Positions 43,625 to 54,847 of a DNA stretch of 64,000 nucleotides are shown in pieces. Position numbers and translations under genes: made by a program. Under the pieces are notes generated by a model. That model was not told the origin of the DNA. It worked only from the letters and a program-made list of their open reading frames with translations, and ran no database searches. Numbering within the stretch: the stretch's first letter is position 1; every line of letters starts with the position of its first letter. The DNA comes from Anthostomella pinea (lineage: Eukaryota > Ascomycota > Sordariomycetes > Xylariales > Xylariaceae): assembly GCA_963556695.1 (NCBI GenBank), contig CAUWAG010000006.1:248001-312000 (forward strand), in the 5' to 3' direction.

Positions 43625-44954
43625 CTAGATGCCCTTCGATGCCAAAGCCTCCCCATCGATCCAGAGCACGTTTCCGGTCGCACCCTCAGGAGTGATGAAC
43701 ACACCGGCAGGCGATCGGTACGGTTCGACTACTTCACTATCCAACACAATCGTCACATTCCCCGCCTTCATCGCCTCGACATCGTAGCCCGGCCCATTGT
43801 CGTCGTAGACCGCCATGAACGTAGTGTTACCGTACCTCGGATCCGTGTCTCCCCACTCGATATAGCCTTCTGGCTTAATACTAGCATCTAGATAAGTATT
43901 CAAGAATATGCTTCTGTGCTGCGCATTCCAAGGCCGACCGAGGGCACATTGTCCCGCGATCTCCGCTGCGATCGTATCGTTGGCGGCGATGACGCGCGAA
44001 GAGGCGACGTAGACACCGTACTTGTTCGTGAATGTCGTATTGGTCCCTACGACACAGTCAACACAGAGAAAACCCCCCTCTACACCACACCGAAGGAGGG
44101 GAACACTCACCCTTCCACGCCGTAATCCCACCACCGCAGTTCCGCAACGCCAAAGTCGACCTCTCAACCCACGCCGTCCCGAACCCGTACAGGAAGTCCA
44201 CCTGGCCCGCAACGACACTGTCGTAGAAAAACGCATTGCCCAGCTTACCCACGTACACCGTGTCCTGGTAGCTGTAGAACCCGCAGGCATAGAACCCTGC
44301 ATTCGCATAACCCACGGTGAGCGCTAGTGCCGGGCCCGCCGCTTCGAGGGCGTACGTGTTGCGAAAGTCGATGTTGTAGGCCCGGAAGTCGGCGCTGCCG
44401 AAGGGCGTGTCGGCGGGTACGGCGAAGCCCGTGGGGCCTGTTCCTGTTAGTGAGGCGTTCCATGTTGGCGCCACGGTCAGCACGCTCGTGATGGCATTGT
44501 CGACGAGTTTCCCCGTGTTGTCAGTGTTGCCGGCTGCCCAGACGACCTGAACTTCGTTGCGGTGGTCTGTGTCGGATGTGACATCTGCGTAGGCTTTCCC
44601 CTGGGACGGCGCATCGCTCATGCCGAGCAGAGTCAGCGGTCTCGGTCTCGTGACGTTTAGTTGCTCCGTGTAGGTCCCGGGCGCTACCAGGATCACCTGG
44701 GAGGAGTTGTCGTGCGGGAGCGAGTCGATGGCCGATTGGATTGTGGTAAAGCTGACGCGAGAGCTGTTTTGGCTGACAAATAGAGTTCCTGGAGGGCAGC
44801 CCTGGAGTGGCCGCCACGTCTTGCGTTGGCAGTCGGCATAGGTCCTCACTGGAGCTGCGTGCGTTGCCCTGGCCCTACGTGCTGTCGAGCTTGCAAGAAC
44901 CAGTGGAGAGACGACGGCTACGACAGCTACGACAAATGCATAGAGGGACTTCAT
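43625..44954 (-). CDS. Pectinesterase, carbohydrate esterase family 8
   Basis: Two exons (44954-44111 and 44046-43625; 64-nt intron GTGAGT...CGTAG) give 421 residues. A signal peptide (MKSLYAFVVAVVAVVSPLVLAS) marks secretion. Family blocks are present: SRVSFTTIQSAIDSLP, VAPGTYTEQ, YQDTVYVGK with the first catalytic Asp, GQVDFLYGFGTAWVE with the second Asp, and LGRPWN with the substrate-binding Arg. It removes methyl esters from pectin and so prepares it for pectinases. It is somewhat longer than common fungal pectinesterases owing to an N-terminal extension and a long insert around 115-190. A TATATA box lies ~90 nt upstream. It is convergent with the E2-like/F-box gene. Confidence 0.92.
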
Positions 44955-45703
44955 TATGAGCTGCCCTTACGAACCGTCAAGTCGTGGAGGTGTCGTCACC
45001 CCGATGTGTTCATGCCAGCGCCTGCGCTCGCTTCCTAAGTTCCTATATATCCCCTCAGCCCCTCTGCTCTCAGTGGACTGATAAGTTATACCTTGTCAGA
45101 ATTCATTGATGTGGTTCGCGGCTTTTCTTCCCCGCGACTTCAATGTTCTCCGCACATAATTAAGTTCCCCGGCTCCCCAACAGCTTGAAGTTGGAGGAGA
45201 TGAGCAATAGCCCAGACCACCTGGGACCACATGGACCACCCGGACACGCCGGAGACCGAGCAGCCTTAAACGTTCAACGTTCAACGTGAATCTATTATAA
45301 GCGACAATTCCACTGTGGCGAGCAAGGAGCGGGTCGACTGCGTAGCCAGTACTGCCAGAAATGGCAGGTAGGGCATCGGAACTTACTATAATTAAAAGTT
45401 CCATCGTAGTCTTCTCTAATATGAATGTACATCGGAACTTATTGAAATTAAAAGTTCCATTGAATTAGGAAGAGTATCCTTCCTTACGTTTGAGCACATC
45501 TATTTATGTAGACAGTCTCACCCCTGCATTCGGTCACCGAATCAATTAGATCTGGTAACTAAACATCAATAACGTTAACGACGTACGCAACTAGGCATTA
45601 AGCACAGGTAAAAGTGGCGAGTCGGAAGTGCTTAAAAGCCTGCAATAGCATCCTCGTATAGCAACTGTGGAATCAAGTAACAAACAACCAGCAACCACCA
45701 TAA
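44955..45703. other. Intergenic region upstream of the pectinesterase
   Basis: Contains the pectinesterase promoter and the paired palindromes at 45376-45459. No coding frame is supported. Confidence 0.45.
45376..45459. repeat. Two near-identical palindromes (GGAACTT ... AAGTTCC)
   Basis: A palindrome with arms GGAACTT/AAGTTCC and an A/T-rich centre occurs at 45378-45402 and again at 45434-45458, each within an almost identical context (ATCGGAACTTA...AATTAAAAGTTCCAT). The copies are 56 bp apart. Confidence 0.75.
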
Positions 45704-46950
45704 ATTGATTGATTGATTGATTGTATTTAACGTGGGGGATTGCTCCCCAGTAGTGCAAACCACGCCTCCCAGAGCCTCTGCATCGCAGGGTTGTGGAGGT
45801 ATCAAGATAATAAGTACAGTCAGTCCCGCACACGAGCCCATCCCCGTTGTTGCGGCGGTATGACCTTGGGTCATCCATCTGGTCCTTCAAGAACAGCTAT
45901 CTATCGAGGGCAGATTGATGATAATAAGTTGCCCTTCTCCACGAATTTTGCCCATTCTGTGCTCCTCTCCTCTAAGTATTGTAAACAAGCTGTCCTAGAC
46001 GAGTACCTGGGCAGTAGCCGATTTTTCCCCAATCTCTTACAAAAGAAAATGTGTTGTGGTATTTTCTTCTTACCACAGCTGCAGTGATTATTCGAGTCTG
46101 TATGCCCAAAGCGTTCATGGTATCTGACAAAGTCGCCATGTCCAGATCTGGCCGCTAGAAGTCTGTGTAAAGTACTCCTCTTAAAAGATATAAGGTCTCT
46201 TTTAGTTACTGCATGTGAGTATACTTCTTGATACCTAGGTTCTGATCAGTCTTTCCACCATTAGTTGAACTCTTTCTTGCCCTTTCTTTTGAGATCTTTC
46301 TTAACCCAAGAGATTATAGGAAGGTTTATTATATCTGTTTCTAGCATGGTATCCTCTTTTGTTAGTGTGTCAGCAGCTTCGTTGCCATTAATATCTCTGT
46401 GTCCAGGAATCCACTTGACGGTCACTCCAGGAGTGTGTGCTGTGGCAAGTTCTTGAAATCGTAGAAAAATGTTCTGTGATGTCTCGGGTGGAGTCCTATT
46501 GAGCCCATCTACCACTGACGTGTTGTCCAGGCAGACATATAGCTGTTTTCCGTGTCCAATTGCCCTGGCTGCTGCAAGACCTTGGAGAGCGCCATGGACT
46601 TCAGCATCTATTATTTCTGCTTGGAAAAGTCTGTCTTTTCCCCGGTATATTTCTTGTGTAGTATTGCCTTTCCTGATGGTGTAGCCCCATCCAGTGCGGG
46701 TTGTGCCTTTGTCGTCCAATTATGATCCATCTGAGTAGATGACAAGGTCAGTGTTCACATTTCTCTCTTATAATTGGCCGTATGGCGCAATGGTCAAATG
46801 TGCCTGGTTGTGTTCTCGTTTGTGCGGTGGGTGACAAGAACAAGTGGGTTCGAATCCTGCTATGGCCCCCTTCTGACCCGGCTTGTGCCAGTCGACAACC
46901 AGCACACGACAGTGGAGAGGCCCCTTATCGCAGAGCCCGATAGCCACATA

Positions 46951-48885
46951 ACATCTCACCCCCCCTGCGGACCACCCCCCCACGGACCACTCCACACCAC
47001 ACCACTCTCATTCAGATGAAGCCATCTACAACCACCACAGTTGCTAAATACACTAAGGTCGTGGTGTTCTAACCATAATACAGCTCCCAGAATCCGATTC
47101 CGACCCTAAATCTTCACCAGGGACCTCTTGTGGGACCTCTTTGCCTGCAGCGGAGTCCCTATAGACCCTTCTGTTCCTCAGCTCCATTTTGGCCTCCCTT
47201 ATGTTAGTCATTGTGACGAATCGTTCCCCTGGTGTTGGTTTGACTGCTTTTCGAGTGGTATTAGCCTTTTTAGCCACTTGAGCCTCAAGCAGCTCACATT
47301 TGGCCCGTAGATTTGTAATGGTAGCAGCCTGAATATCCATGGCCTTGCCAGCCTTCCGCACCAACAAGCGCTCAGAGGGCCCCCCAAAAGAAGGGTCCTT
47401 TCTTTCGAGTTTTTGAGCACTCTCCCGCAAAGCCCGGCTTCCAGAGGGTGTTATGACAATGGTTTTAGCTACCATCTCGAGAAAATCTGGTGTTGTGGCT
47501 CGCTCGGAAGCCTTAGGGTCCCTCTGGCGTGCCCTGGCCACCCCCTTGTCCTTTAGAATCACATATTTCGATTTCAACGCCTCCGCTCTATTGCGAGGAA
47601 CAATCCCAGTCTTTTTCCAGGCAATTCTGATGTTGAGGAGCGTCATTGTGTCCTTCCGGGCCTGCTCGTAGCACTCCAAAACCTCCTCCTTAGATGGCCT
47701 GAGTCCCAGACGGCCGCTGGGCGTCTCCTGGAGTAAGGTCTTCAACCTCTTCTTCACCAAATTGAAGACTCCCACATCTAACACCTGGACTACATGGGAG
47801 CAGTGAGGTTCATAAAAGATCAACCATACTTTGTTTCTCAAGCAGGTGGCTAGGAACTCGTCATTCGTGTGGGAGTCGTGGCCATCACACACCAAAACCA
47901 CCCATGTGTTGCCGTGGACCTCCCGAATATGAGGAATAAAGATACGTTGAAGCCATTCTAACGCAATGGGATTCGAGGTCCATCCATTAGGCGACGTAAT
48001 AAACCTCCAGTCAGTGAATTTGCCCTCGTTTTGGTTGCTAAATCACTGGGCTTGTACGTTAACCCCCTTGAGAATCACCAGCGGCGGCAAGGTCTCACCA
48101 GATCCGCTCACACACTCTAGGGCAGTTATCCATTCACCCTTCTCGACCCCTTTCTTCATAGCCACGTTGCCGGAGGCCTCGGAGACCACCCAATGGGAGT
48201 CCCCAACCCCCTGGGCGATTCCCATTTTGTCGACGTTGTACCAGCGTGCTGGCATGAGGTTAACCACGTCAGGGGCGTCACACCGATTGAAAAAAATGTT
48301 AATATTTGCCGCTGTAGCACCATTCACTCGGTTATAGTCGATAATACGAGACTTCATTATCTTGACTTCCGGGTTTCGAGACAGGAACTTGGATGCCCAA
48401 TTTTTCCCTAATTCTCGAGCATCACCGGTGGCATGGAGCATCCGCTGGGCCATGAGACGGAACTTAGAGACCGCCGGAGAATACCCTAGCCGTGCTTGCC
48501 CCAGGGCCTAGCTTGCCAGCTTATGTTCGAGATACGGTGAGAGAGCCTGTTGGAGAGCGCTGGTCTCATTCCGCGTTGGGGTGCCAGAGATTTGTCGGTT
48601 GATGTACAAGCGACTGATTTGCCATTCGAGGGCTGACGAGCGGACTGGAGCTCCGCGTTGGATGGCCAAAATGGCGGCTTCGGCTTTTATTTGACGGTCG
48701 TAAAATGACATCATGAGATTCAGCAGTAGATAAGGATTCAAATAGAGTGCTTTGTGAAAAAAAGATGCAAAAGTGATGGTGTAGATGGTGGATCACCATA
48801 ATCCTGGTGATTGGTGAATTACGCGTTTGTGGGTCAGAACGCGCTGGTCCGCGAGGGGGTGGTCCGCAGGGGGGTGGGAGATGTT
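46951..48885 (-). mobile_element. Pogo-family DNA transposon, 1,935 bp, inside the SINE
   Basis: Inverted terminal repeats of about 40 bp begin ACATCTC and share CCCCCCTGCGGACCACCCCC between the left end (46951 on) and the reverse complement of the right end (to 48885). TA dinucleotides at 46949-46950 and 48886-48887 are the target duplication. The element encodes one transposase on the minus strand with two nonsense codons. Being the innermost insertion it is the youngest of the three nested elements. Confidence 0.87.
47053..48714 (-). pseudogene. Pogo-type transposase, nearly intact, two in-frame stops
   Basis: One frame runs from MMSFYDRQ (48714) to TAA/TAG at 47053, about 554 codons, with only two interruptions: TAG at 48508-48510 (before ALGQARLGYSP) and TGA at 48043-48045 (before FSNQNEGKF, where Trp is expected). 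It contains a helix-turn-helix N-terminus (SALEWQISRLYINRQISGTP), then ARELGKNWASKFLSRNPEVK. The DDE core follows: YNVDKMGIAQG with the first Asp, VVLVCDGHDSHTNDEF with the second, and HVVQVLDVGVFN with the third. A long basic C-terminus ends SESDSGSCIMVRTPRP. Both stops fit single C-to-T/G-to-A transitions. VDKMG has Lys where relatives usually have Glu. Confidence 0.83.
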
Positions 48886-50497
48886 AGCTTGTCTCCACAA
48901 TACCCACTCCTGCGAGGTTTTTCCCCTTGTGGTTTCCCTCGCCAGCAGATAACAAACACCCACTTCACCCACCAATGCGACATATATCGAACGGCTACTG
49001 GAACGATGTGTTTACCAGAGGACTGAGGTTCACTGGGTCGTTTTGTCACTGGACAGGAGGTTTTTCTGACGGAATTGTGCTTGGGTATTGACTAAAACCA
49101 TCTGGTCACTCCAGGTTGGTACCGCTACAGCGAGGATAGGCTCGTGCGCGGATCTGAATGTATCTAGACTGACACCTCTACAACCTTGCGATGCAATGGC
49201 TCTGGAAGGCGTGGTTTGCCCTATGGAGGGACTGCACCCACCGATAAATACAGTCAATCAATCAATCAATCTCTCTTATAATTATTCCTTGAAGAGCTCT
49301 GTCTTTTTGTCTTTTCCTTTCGGATTGGGGACTTTTTTCATAATGGCTTGGTGAGTATTGATCTCTGGAAGTCAGGGACTAGCTGGAAGTTCCTTTGTAG
49401 CCTTGTTGGTTCCTTGCGAGCTTGTACTTGGAGCCTGCCAACACGAGGGTGTCTTTGGTCTAAATGTCCGAGTCATAGGTCATGACGCCGTCTTATTGCC
49501 TCTGCAAGAACTCCTGCTGGAGGAATCTGTGATTTAAAGCGTAGGATATGTCCAGGATGTGTTTTCCAGACCGGCAGGATAGCCCTGATCGCTGTTCGTA
49601 GTACAGCATCTATCGTTCCAAGAAGCCCCTTAATGCGACATGTTGATGTCTCACCTGAGCTCCTGATTTTTTTGATTCCTGGGTACCAGGCCTCTAAGTC
49701 ATGTGTAAGAATAGGAATAACACAAGCTTTTACAGCCCTCCTAGTTGACTTTACTGGGAGTCCTTTGACTGTGTTGTTTAGTCCTCAAAGGTGATTTGCT
49801 ACCTTACTAGCTTTCTCGGCCCAGTAGGAAACATGATCTTTGAAGTTTAGTTTTCTATCCAGCAGGACATCTAGCTATTGCATGGAAACCTTGGTTGTTT
49901 CGTTCATTGTCCCGTGGCAGACTGGAGGGTTGTCTGAGTTCTTTTTCCTTAAGAAGTGCATGATCTCAGTTTTGTCGGGGTCAAATTCAATAGCGTTGTT
50001 ATGTCCCTATTAGTTGAGCAAATGAAGATTTTCAGAAGCCTCTGTAGCTGTTTCCTTAAGGTTCTTTCTAATACAGAGAGTTGCTAGGTCGTCTGCATAT
50101 ACAAAGCGTCTTCTTTTCATGCGAAGTTGGGCACAGATTGGCTCGGTATACAGCATGTAAAGGATAGGAGAGGCTGGTGAGCCTTGTGGTAGCCCGCAAG
50201 TGAGAGCTTTTATATCAGTCATGATACCTTCAAACCGAACCCTTGCGGACCGAGATTTTTTACTAATACATAACTAAGTACAAGTTCCCTTCGCTTGGAG
50301 TTATCTACACAACGCTACCAGAGGATCCTCGAGAGAGTGTGGACCCGCTATGTATGGTTTTCCATCAGAACAAGTGGCGATGGAAGCTTCCGCGGAATCC
50401 TACTTACCTAGACGGTATCATATCCATTTAATGGATCACTGCTGCCTAACAGGTAGCCATCTGGTTAGAGTACAACATGTTCTTCTAAGACCAATAC

Positions 50498-50673
50498 ACC
50501 AGATGGATGACCCCAAAGTCATACAGCCGCAACAACGGGGATGGGCCCGTGAGCGGGACTGACTGTACTTATTATCTTGATACCTCCACAACCCTGCGAT
50601 GCAGAGGCTCTGGGAGGCGTGGTTTGCACTACTGAGGAGCGATCCCCCACGTTAAATACAATCAATCAATCAA
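50498..50673 (+). mobile_element. 5'-truncated LINE 3' end (176 bp) with 15-bp target duplication
   Basis: TTCTAAGACCAATAC occurs at 50483-50497 and 50674-50688, flanking a 176-bp segment that ends in (CAAT)n. The segment is the plus-strand counterpart of the LINE 3' UTR at 45704-45885 with only a handful of differences, so it is a recent, severely 5'-truncated insertion of the same LINE family in the opposite orientation. Confidence 0.88.
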
Positions 50674-50688
50674 TTCTAAGACCAATAC

Positions 50689-52029
50689 CAAAAACACGGT
50701 TGCCACCATGAGCACGCTCAGCATCCCCGTCAGAGGTGTGTGTCCCTTCGAAACTCTGGGCAAGGTTTATTTGATGTGTGCATACTCAGTATACAGATGC
50801 GCAGGCGAGATTAAACGGCGGGGGCATCTTTTGCTGCGTGATCGAGAGGTAGAGCTGCTACTATGGACTTCATTTCCAGTGCTTGCCCTATTGAGACTTT
50901 GAGGGCATTATGAGTTCTCTATCACGAGTTTTCAGACGTCGACTTCCTTTCTGAGAGACGGCGTCTTTCCAACAGGCACAAATACTCCCTATAATTTACA
51001 GCATAGCTTGCCGAGGGCGGCACGACGGGGAATTACGCTGTACCTACAGTGTACACGTATTGCTTTGCAGCCGAAGAATTCGTAGCATGATCGCTACCCC
51101 AACAAAAGTAGCAAGATAGAATATCCCCCTATCTGGCTGCCCGCTTGCCTGCGCCCGAGCTTAGTACGGATATCTTGCACAGGATCGTGGCCTCGGCGAG
51201 TCTAAGAGGGGTATGTACAACAAGTCGCGACTGGAAGGGACGTTCGGTAGTAAACTGAATGCGTAAATCTAGTTGGTAGCGCTCTCGTGGGTGGCCTTGG
51301 GGCAATGCTAGCTAACGGCCATGACATCGGCTATGATGGTGGATCTGACAGAACTGATGTCTACGCAGTCGGTACCCTGCAACGTATTCCATTCAAGCCG
51401 GTATATAGTCACGTTCAGTGTCGTCGATGCGTGGCGGCGAGGGAATTATCACTTTAATTCGCGGCAGCCGTTGTCAAACAGCGGCATAGATGGTTTTGTG
51501 GTTGATAGCATGTATTTTGATGATTTCTAGTATGTGTATGTACATGGAAGAATCTTTTAATGTGTTATATAGCACATTAAATGCCCTCAGAGCCCTTGTG
51601 ATTACACTGCCAACTCCCTCAACGCCATTGCGGCTTGCATGCCTCTTAACAGCCGTTGCTCTGGCATCCCCTGCGAATTTGTGTGCTGGGGTAGGAAATA
51701 GTCGTCATTAAGCCGACGTCTTTTGGCCCCTTTGTAGGTATGCCATCCAATCACTCCAACCATATTTCAGACAGAACAAAACAGAAGAAACTGGATGGCT
51801 GGCTCCCCAAAGTATGGACTTGAAAATTGCTCGCACGCGTGTGTTTGCCAAAGTCAGAGCAAGGACGACGACGCCGAGGGAAATGGGAACTGGACCACGT
51901 TACCGGTAGTACATCTAGTGCAAATACCCGGCTTAATATTTGCAGTGGGATATGCAAGAACCATGCGGCTGCTCTGGAATCACCATGCGCTTCTTATTTC
52001 CTCCGTGTTTAATACATACAGGTTAGCTT
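50689..52029. other. No gene recognised
   Basis: Ordinary-composition sequence with short frames only. The minus strand just right of 51751 may hold a degenerate 3' end of the CorA-like gene. Confidence 0.4.
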
Positions 52030-54847
52030 GAGTTGATACTCAATGGTCAATTGGTTGTCGCCAAACTCAGCGTTTTTCATGCCAAATATGCTAGACATGA
52101 ACGACAGGGGCGACTGCATTTTATGTTAGATACACTCGACTATGTGAGCTGTGGGAACTTACGAAGATAATGGTGACCACTGTGAACACCATGATGGTGC
52201 GCCCTTGGTTGAAACCCTCCTTCGACAACTTGACTGATTGGAGAGCCTGCACAACACTGTCTTGCTGCTGTCTAAGCTGCGATAAGTCTTTGACCTGCAG
52301 CGAGTTTAGCAAAGAAATCCAGTCTATGCCACATGCGTGACCTTACCACGTCCGCAGCGGCCGAGGCACTCTTCAGGAGCTTTTCTAGGTAGTCGACGCG
52401 ATCTCTCACGTTACGGAGGAGGTCTTCTGCACCGACTTTGAACCTGTCGAGATGTGCGGGTTCGGTTTGGTTCAAGTCGATCTGCTTAGACAGGATAGTG
52501 AGAACATGGTGGATGAACTGCTTGAAAGTATCCAGCTGTGTTCTGTTGATTGAAATCATGATCTCCAGTTCTTCGACGATGTCATGGATCTCCTTTTCGA
52601 GTTCACCTTCGACACCGGCTGTCCAATGGGGTATTGCAAGGTCAAGGTCAGCGTCGCTGCTTTGTTGACGGTTGATTCTTCTGGCTCGATCGATCCAGTC
52701 CCAGAGTCGCCAAATTCGACAGTCTGCTTCTGAGTCTACACCGGGCGTTGTGAGTTAGGGCCTGTATACTGTTGGACATTGCAATTTGGATACGTACAAA
52801 GCCTCGTATGGCTTCTGAAAACGCGTCCAGGACCCGTGGCTGACCGGTATAGTCTTTGGTCCTGTTGAAGAAAGTGTTCGAGCATTCGTCCATAATGACT
52901 AAAGCGATATCGCACGCAGAATTGGCCGGCTTTCCTGAACTAAGGCGTGCTTTGACTGCTTCGAAAACGCCTGAAGGGTCATGGCCTGTGGTGCCATACC
53001 GTCGGGGAAAGCACGCAACGATGGTTTGGTTGTCCAGCATCCACATCCACAACTGATCGACCATGACAACCCGAGAGACTTCCCGAATGTTGGTTCGGCA
53101 CTGGCGGCAGCCTCGATCTCCCCACATGTACTCGTGGCCTTCCCATTGACGTGTTTCTGCATTGAAGCGGTGGTGGGAACCCACTTCAGGAGTCGTAGCC
53201 CGATATACTACCTGGGTCCGATCTTTGGCCCGCGTACTGCTAAGCGTCGTGTAGTACCCTGGTCCAGGGTGCGACGCGGGTGGACACAGGGGTTGTCAAA
53301 AAGGTACTTCTGGAGTAACTTCTTGTCGCGGTAATCGTTCATCCCTTCGAAGAGGCGCGCTGCATCGATCAAGTACTGACCAAGCTTACTTCTGGCAATC
53401 AATCTCCCACGGCGGTCTGTCTCGATTTTGCAGCTTCCAGTAGAGTAACCTGTCACCCTCTGGACTAGTGTTTCCATCCTAGTAATCTTCTGAAATGATA
53501 CTGGAATGTCGGTTCCCCGACCGAAGTAAGCATCTGCACTTATTCCGACTGGCACACCCCATTCGAGCTGATGGATTCTTCGACTTGTGAGTGGTTGGAG
53601 ATCTCTTCTTCGGTGCTGCCTACGTCTCTTGGAAGCCAATTCCATTTGGTCCCGTTTGAAACGGTTGGAGGCTGCTAGCTTATCTATTTGGCGGGAGAAG
53701 GTATTGAGTTGCCTGGAAGTTTCCCAATGAAGAAATGGTGACTTCGTAGGAAGTGAATGAGATACAGATCTTCTTCTTGGATTGATGGACCAACTCACAA
53801 GCAGAACGACGTTCCTAGTTCGCTCGAGGCCACGTTCTAGGACATCCTTGACTCAGGGGTGTTCTATGGCAGGTGGGTGGGAAGAGCTTACCTGTAGAGA
53901 CAGAGTCGCAGAATGGTCGCATGAAGCGAGACGTGGGGTTCATCTGCAGACCATAGGACTGCGATCTCCAGTGAGACTCTCGTAGGAGCATAGCAGTCTG
54001 TGAGGTTGCCATAGTACCACGTTGCCGGGAGAGATCGGGACGTTCTTCGCCGTAGTAAGACGCCATGGCTTGCTAGGAGACGACCTGATCAGAAATCTGC
54101 TTTGCGAGGACTAGATAACCTTACCTCCACCCACTGAGGGCAGTTTGTCAGCGAGAACAGAACTAAGTATCTTGAGGGAGAGCATACCGTCATGTTGTTG
54201 GATGGAATATGCACCAGCCTGACCGCGCCTGGAAGTCGGGATTTGGATAATACGCCATTTGCAGGGTCGTCGGAAGACGACTTGGCTATCAGGCTAACCG
54301 TGATGGTTTGACCTGGGAACCTACCATCGACTCTGACATCGGAGTCATTCAGAGGCTGGCCATCTTCAAATTGCATGATAGGTACCAGAACGTGTTGGTC
54401 GGGGTCGTAATCGAGGTCGTGATGGCCGGGCTTATGAATCCCACCAGCACCCATCTTCTCATGGCGCGGAAAGATTTATGGGGGTGTGCCGGTCCTAAGC
54501 CCTTGTCTAGCACGCCATGCGCGGGTGCGCTGGATGTTACCGACAAATTCAGTCGATATTCTCCAAGCGATTCCGCTTAGCTCCAGTGTCAGTCCGAGGA
54601 GTTGCTCGTCCGGGTCGCATGAAAGGGCACTACGCAGGAAGTCGATGCGACGAAGATGATCCATGCAGTCAGATTTCCACTGTAGCCTTTCGGAACTTGT
54701 CTCTGGGTCCGCGTGATTGGGACCCTCCAAGAAACTTTGACGATCCCATATCTCAATGCAGCCAAGGAAATGGCGGATGTGGTCGGTGATGTTCTCATCA
54801 TGCGGAGCATCGCTCAGGCAGGACGGACGAGGGTCGTCATCGTCCAT
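52030..54847 (-). pseudogene. CorA-like membrane protein, frameshifted
   Basis: A multi-exon gene from ATG 54847 (MDDDDPRPSCLSDAP). It includes HDLDYDPDQHVLVPIMQFEDG, YYGEERPDLSRQRGTMA, SKLGQYLIDAARLFEGMNDYRDK and HPRRTLDQ. These are followed by VVMVDQLWMWMLDNQTIVACFPRRYG, a coiled region with RVDYLEKLLKSA, and the first CorA membrane helix RTIMVFTVVTIIF plus SPLSFMSSIFGMKN. The order fits fungal CorA-like proteins that pair a cytosolic helical part with two C-terminal membrane helices. Splice sites are well kept (for example 52760-52800 and 52300-52350). However, TAA at 54476-54478 interrupts exon 1. One base is missing after HPRRTLDQ (about 53262), so YYTTLSSTRAKDRTQVVYR is out of frame. 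The GMN motif reads GMK, and the second membrane helix is not clear. Confidence 0.62.

Larger units (their letters stand above)
46776..49269 (+). mobile_element. tRNA-headed SINE (about 557 bp) carrying an inner pogo insertion
   Basis: A perfect 14-bp target duplication, TCTCTCTTATAATT, at 46762-46775 and 49270-49283 brackets the element. Its head (46776-46867) is tRNA-like: GGCCGTA and TATGGCC form an acceptor-type pair, with A box TGGCGCAATGG (46783-46793) and B box GGTTCGAATCC (46847-46857). Its 3' end (about 49165-49269) resembles the LINE 3' end (for example TGGCTCTGGAAGGCGTGGTTTG) and finishes in (CAAT)n. That is the structure of a SINE moved by a LINE that recognises the shared tail. 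The pogo element at 46951-48885 interrupts its body. Confidence 0.82.
45704..50270 (-). mobile_element. Non-LTR retrotransposon (LINE), 5'-truncated, split by a nested insertion
   Basis: On the minus strand, the right segment (50270-49284) encodes reverse-transcriptase remains. CGLPQGSPASPILYMLY and FVYADDLATL (catalytic YADD box) lie at 50010-50222, followed by thumb-like sequence with stops. The left segment (46775-45704) holds an RNase H domain (46740-46261: NTDLVIYSDGS, a stop, then GWGYTIRKGN, DAEVHGALQGLAAA, LYVCLDNTSVVDGL, WIPGHRDINGNEAADTL). A C-terminal zinc motif follows (CSCGKKKIPQHIFFC, about 46050-46095), then a 3' UTR and a (CAAT)n tail (plus strand ATTGATTGATTG at 45704-45724). 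Stops make it inactive. A 2.49-kb insertion (46776-49269) splits it between reverse transcriptase and RNase H. I cannot find its own target duplication; the 5' end is truncated near 50270. Confidence 0.8.

Noticed and set aside
46776..46867. Functional tRNA gene
   Set aside because: It has A and B boxes and acceptor-like ends, but the anticodon arm is not convincing. It is bounded by a SINE target duplication, so it is the SINE head.
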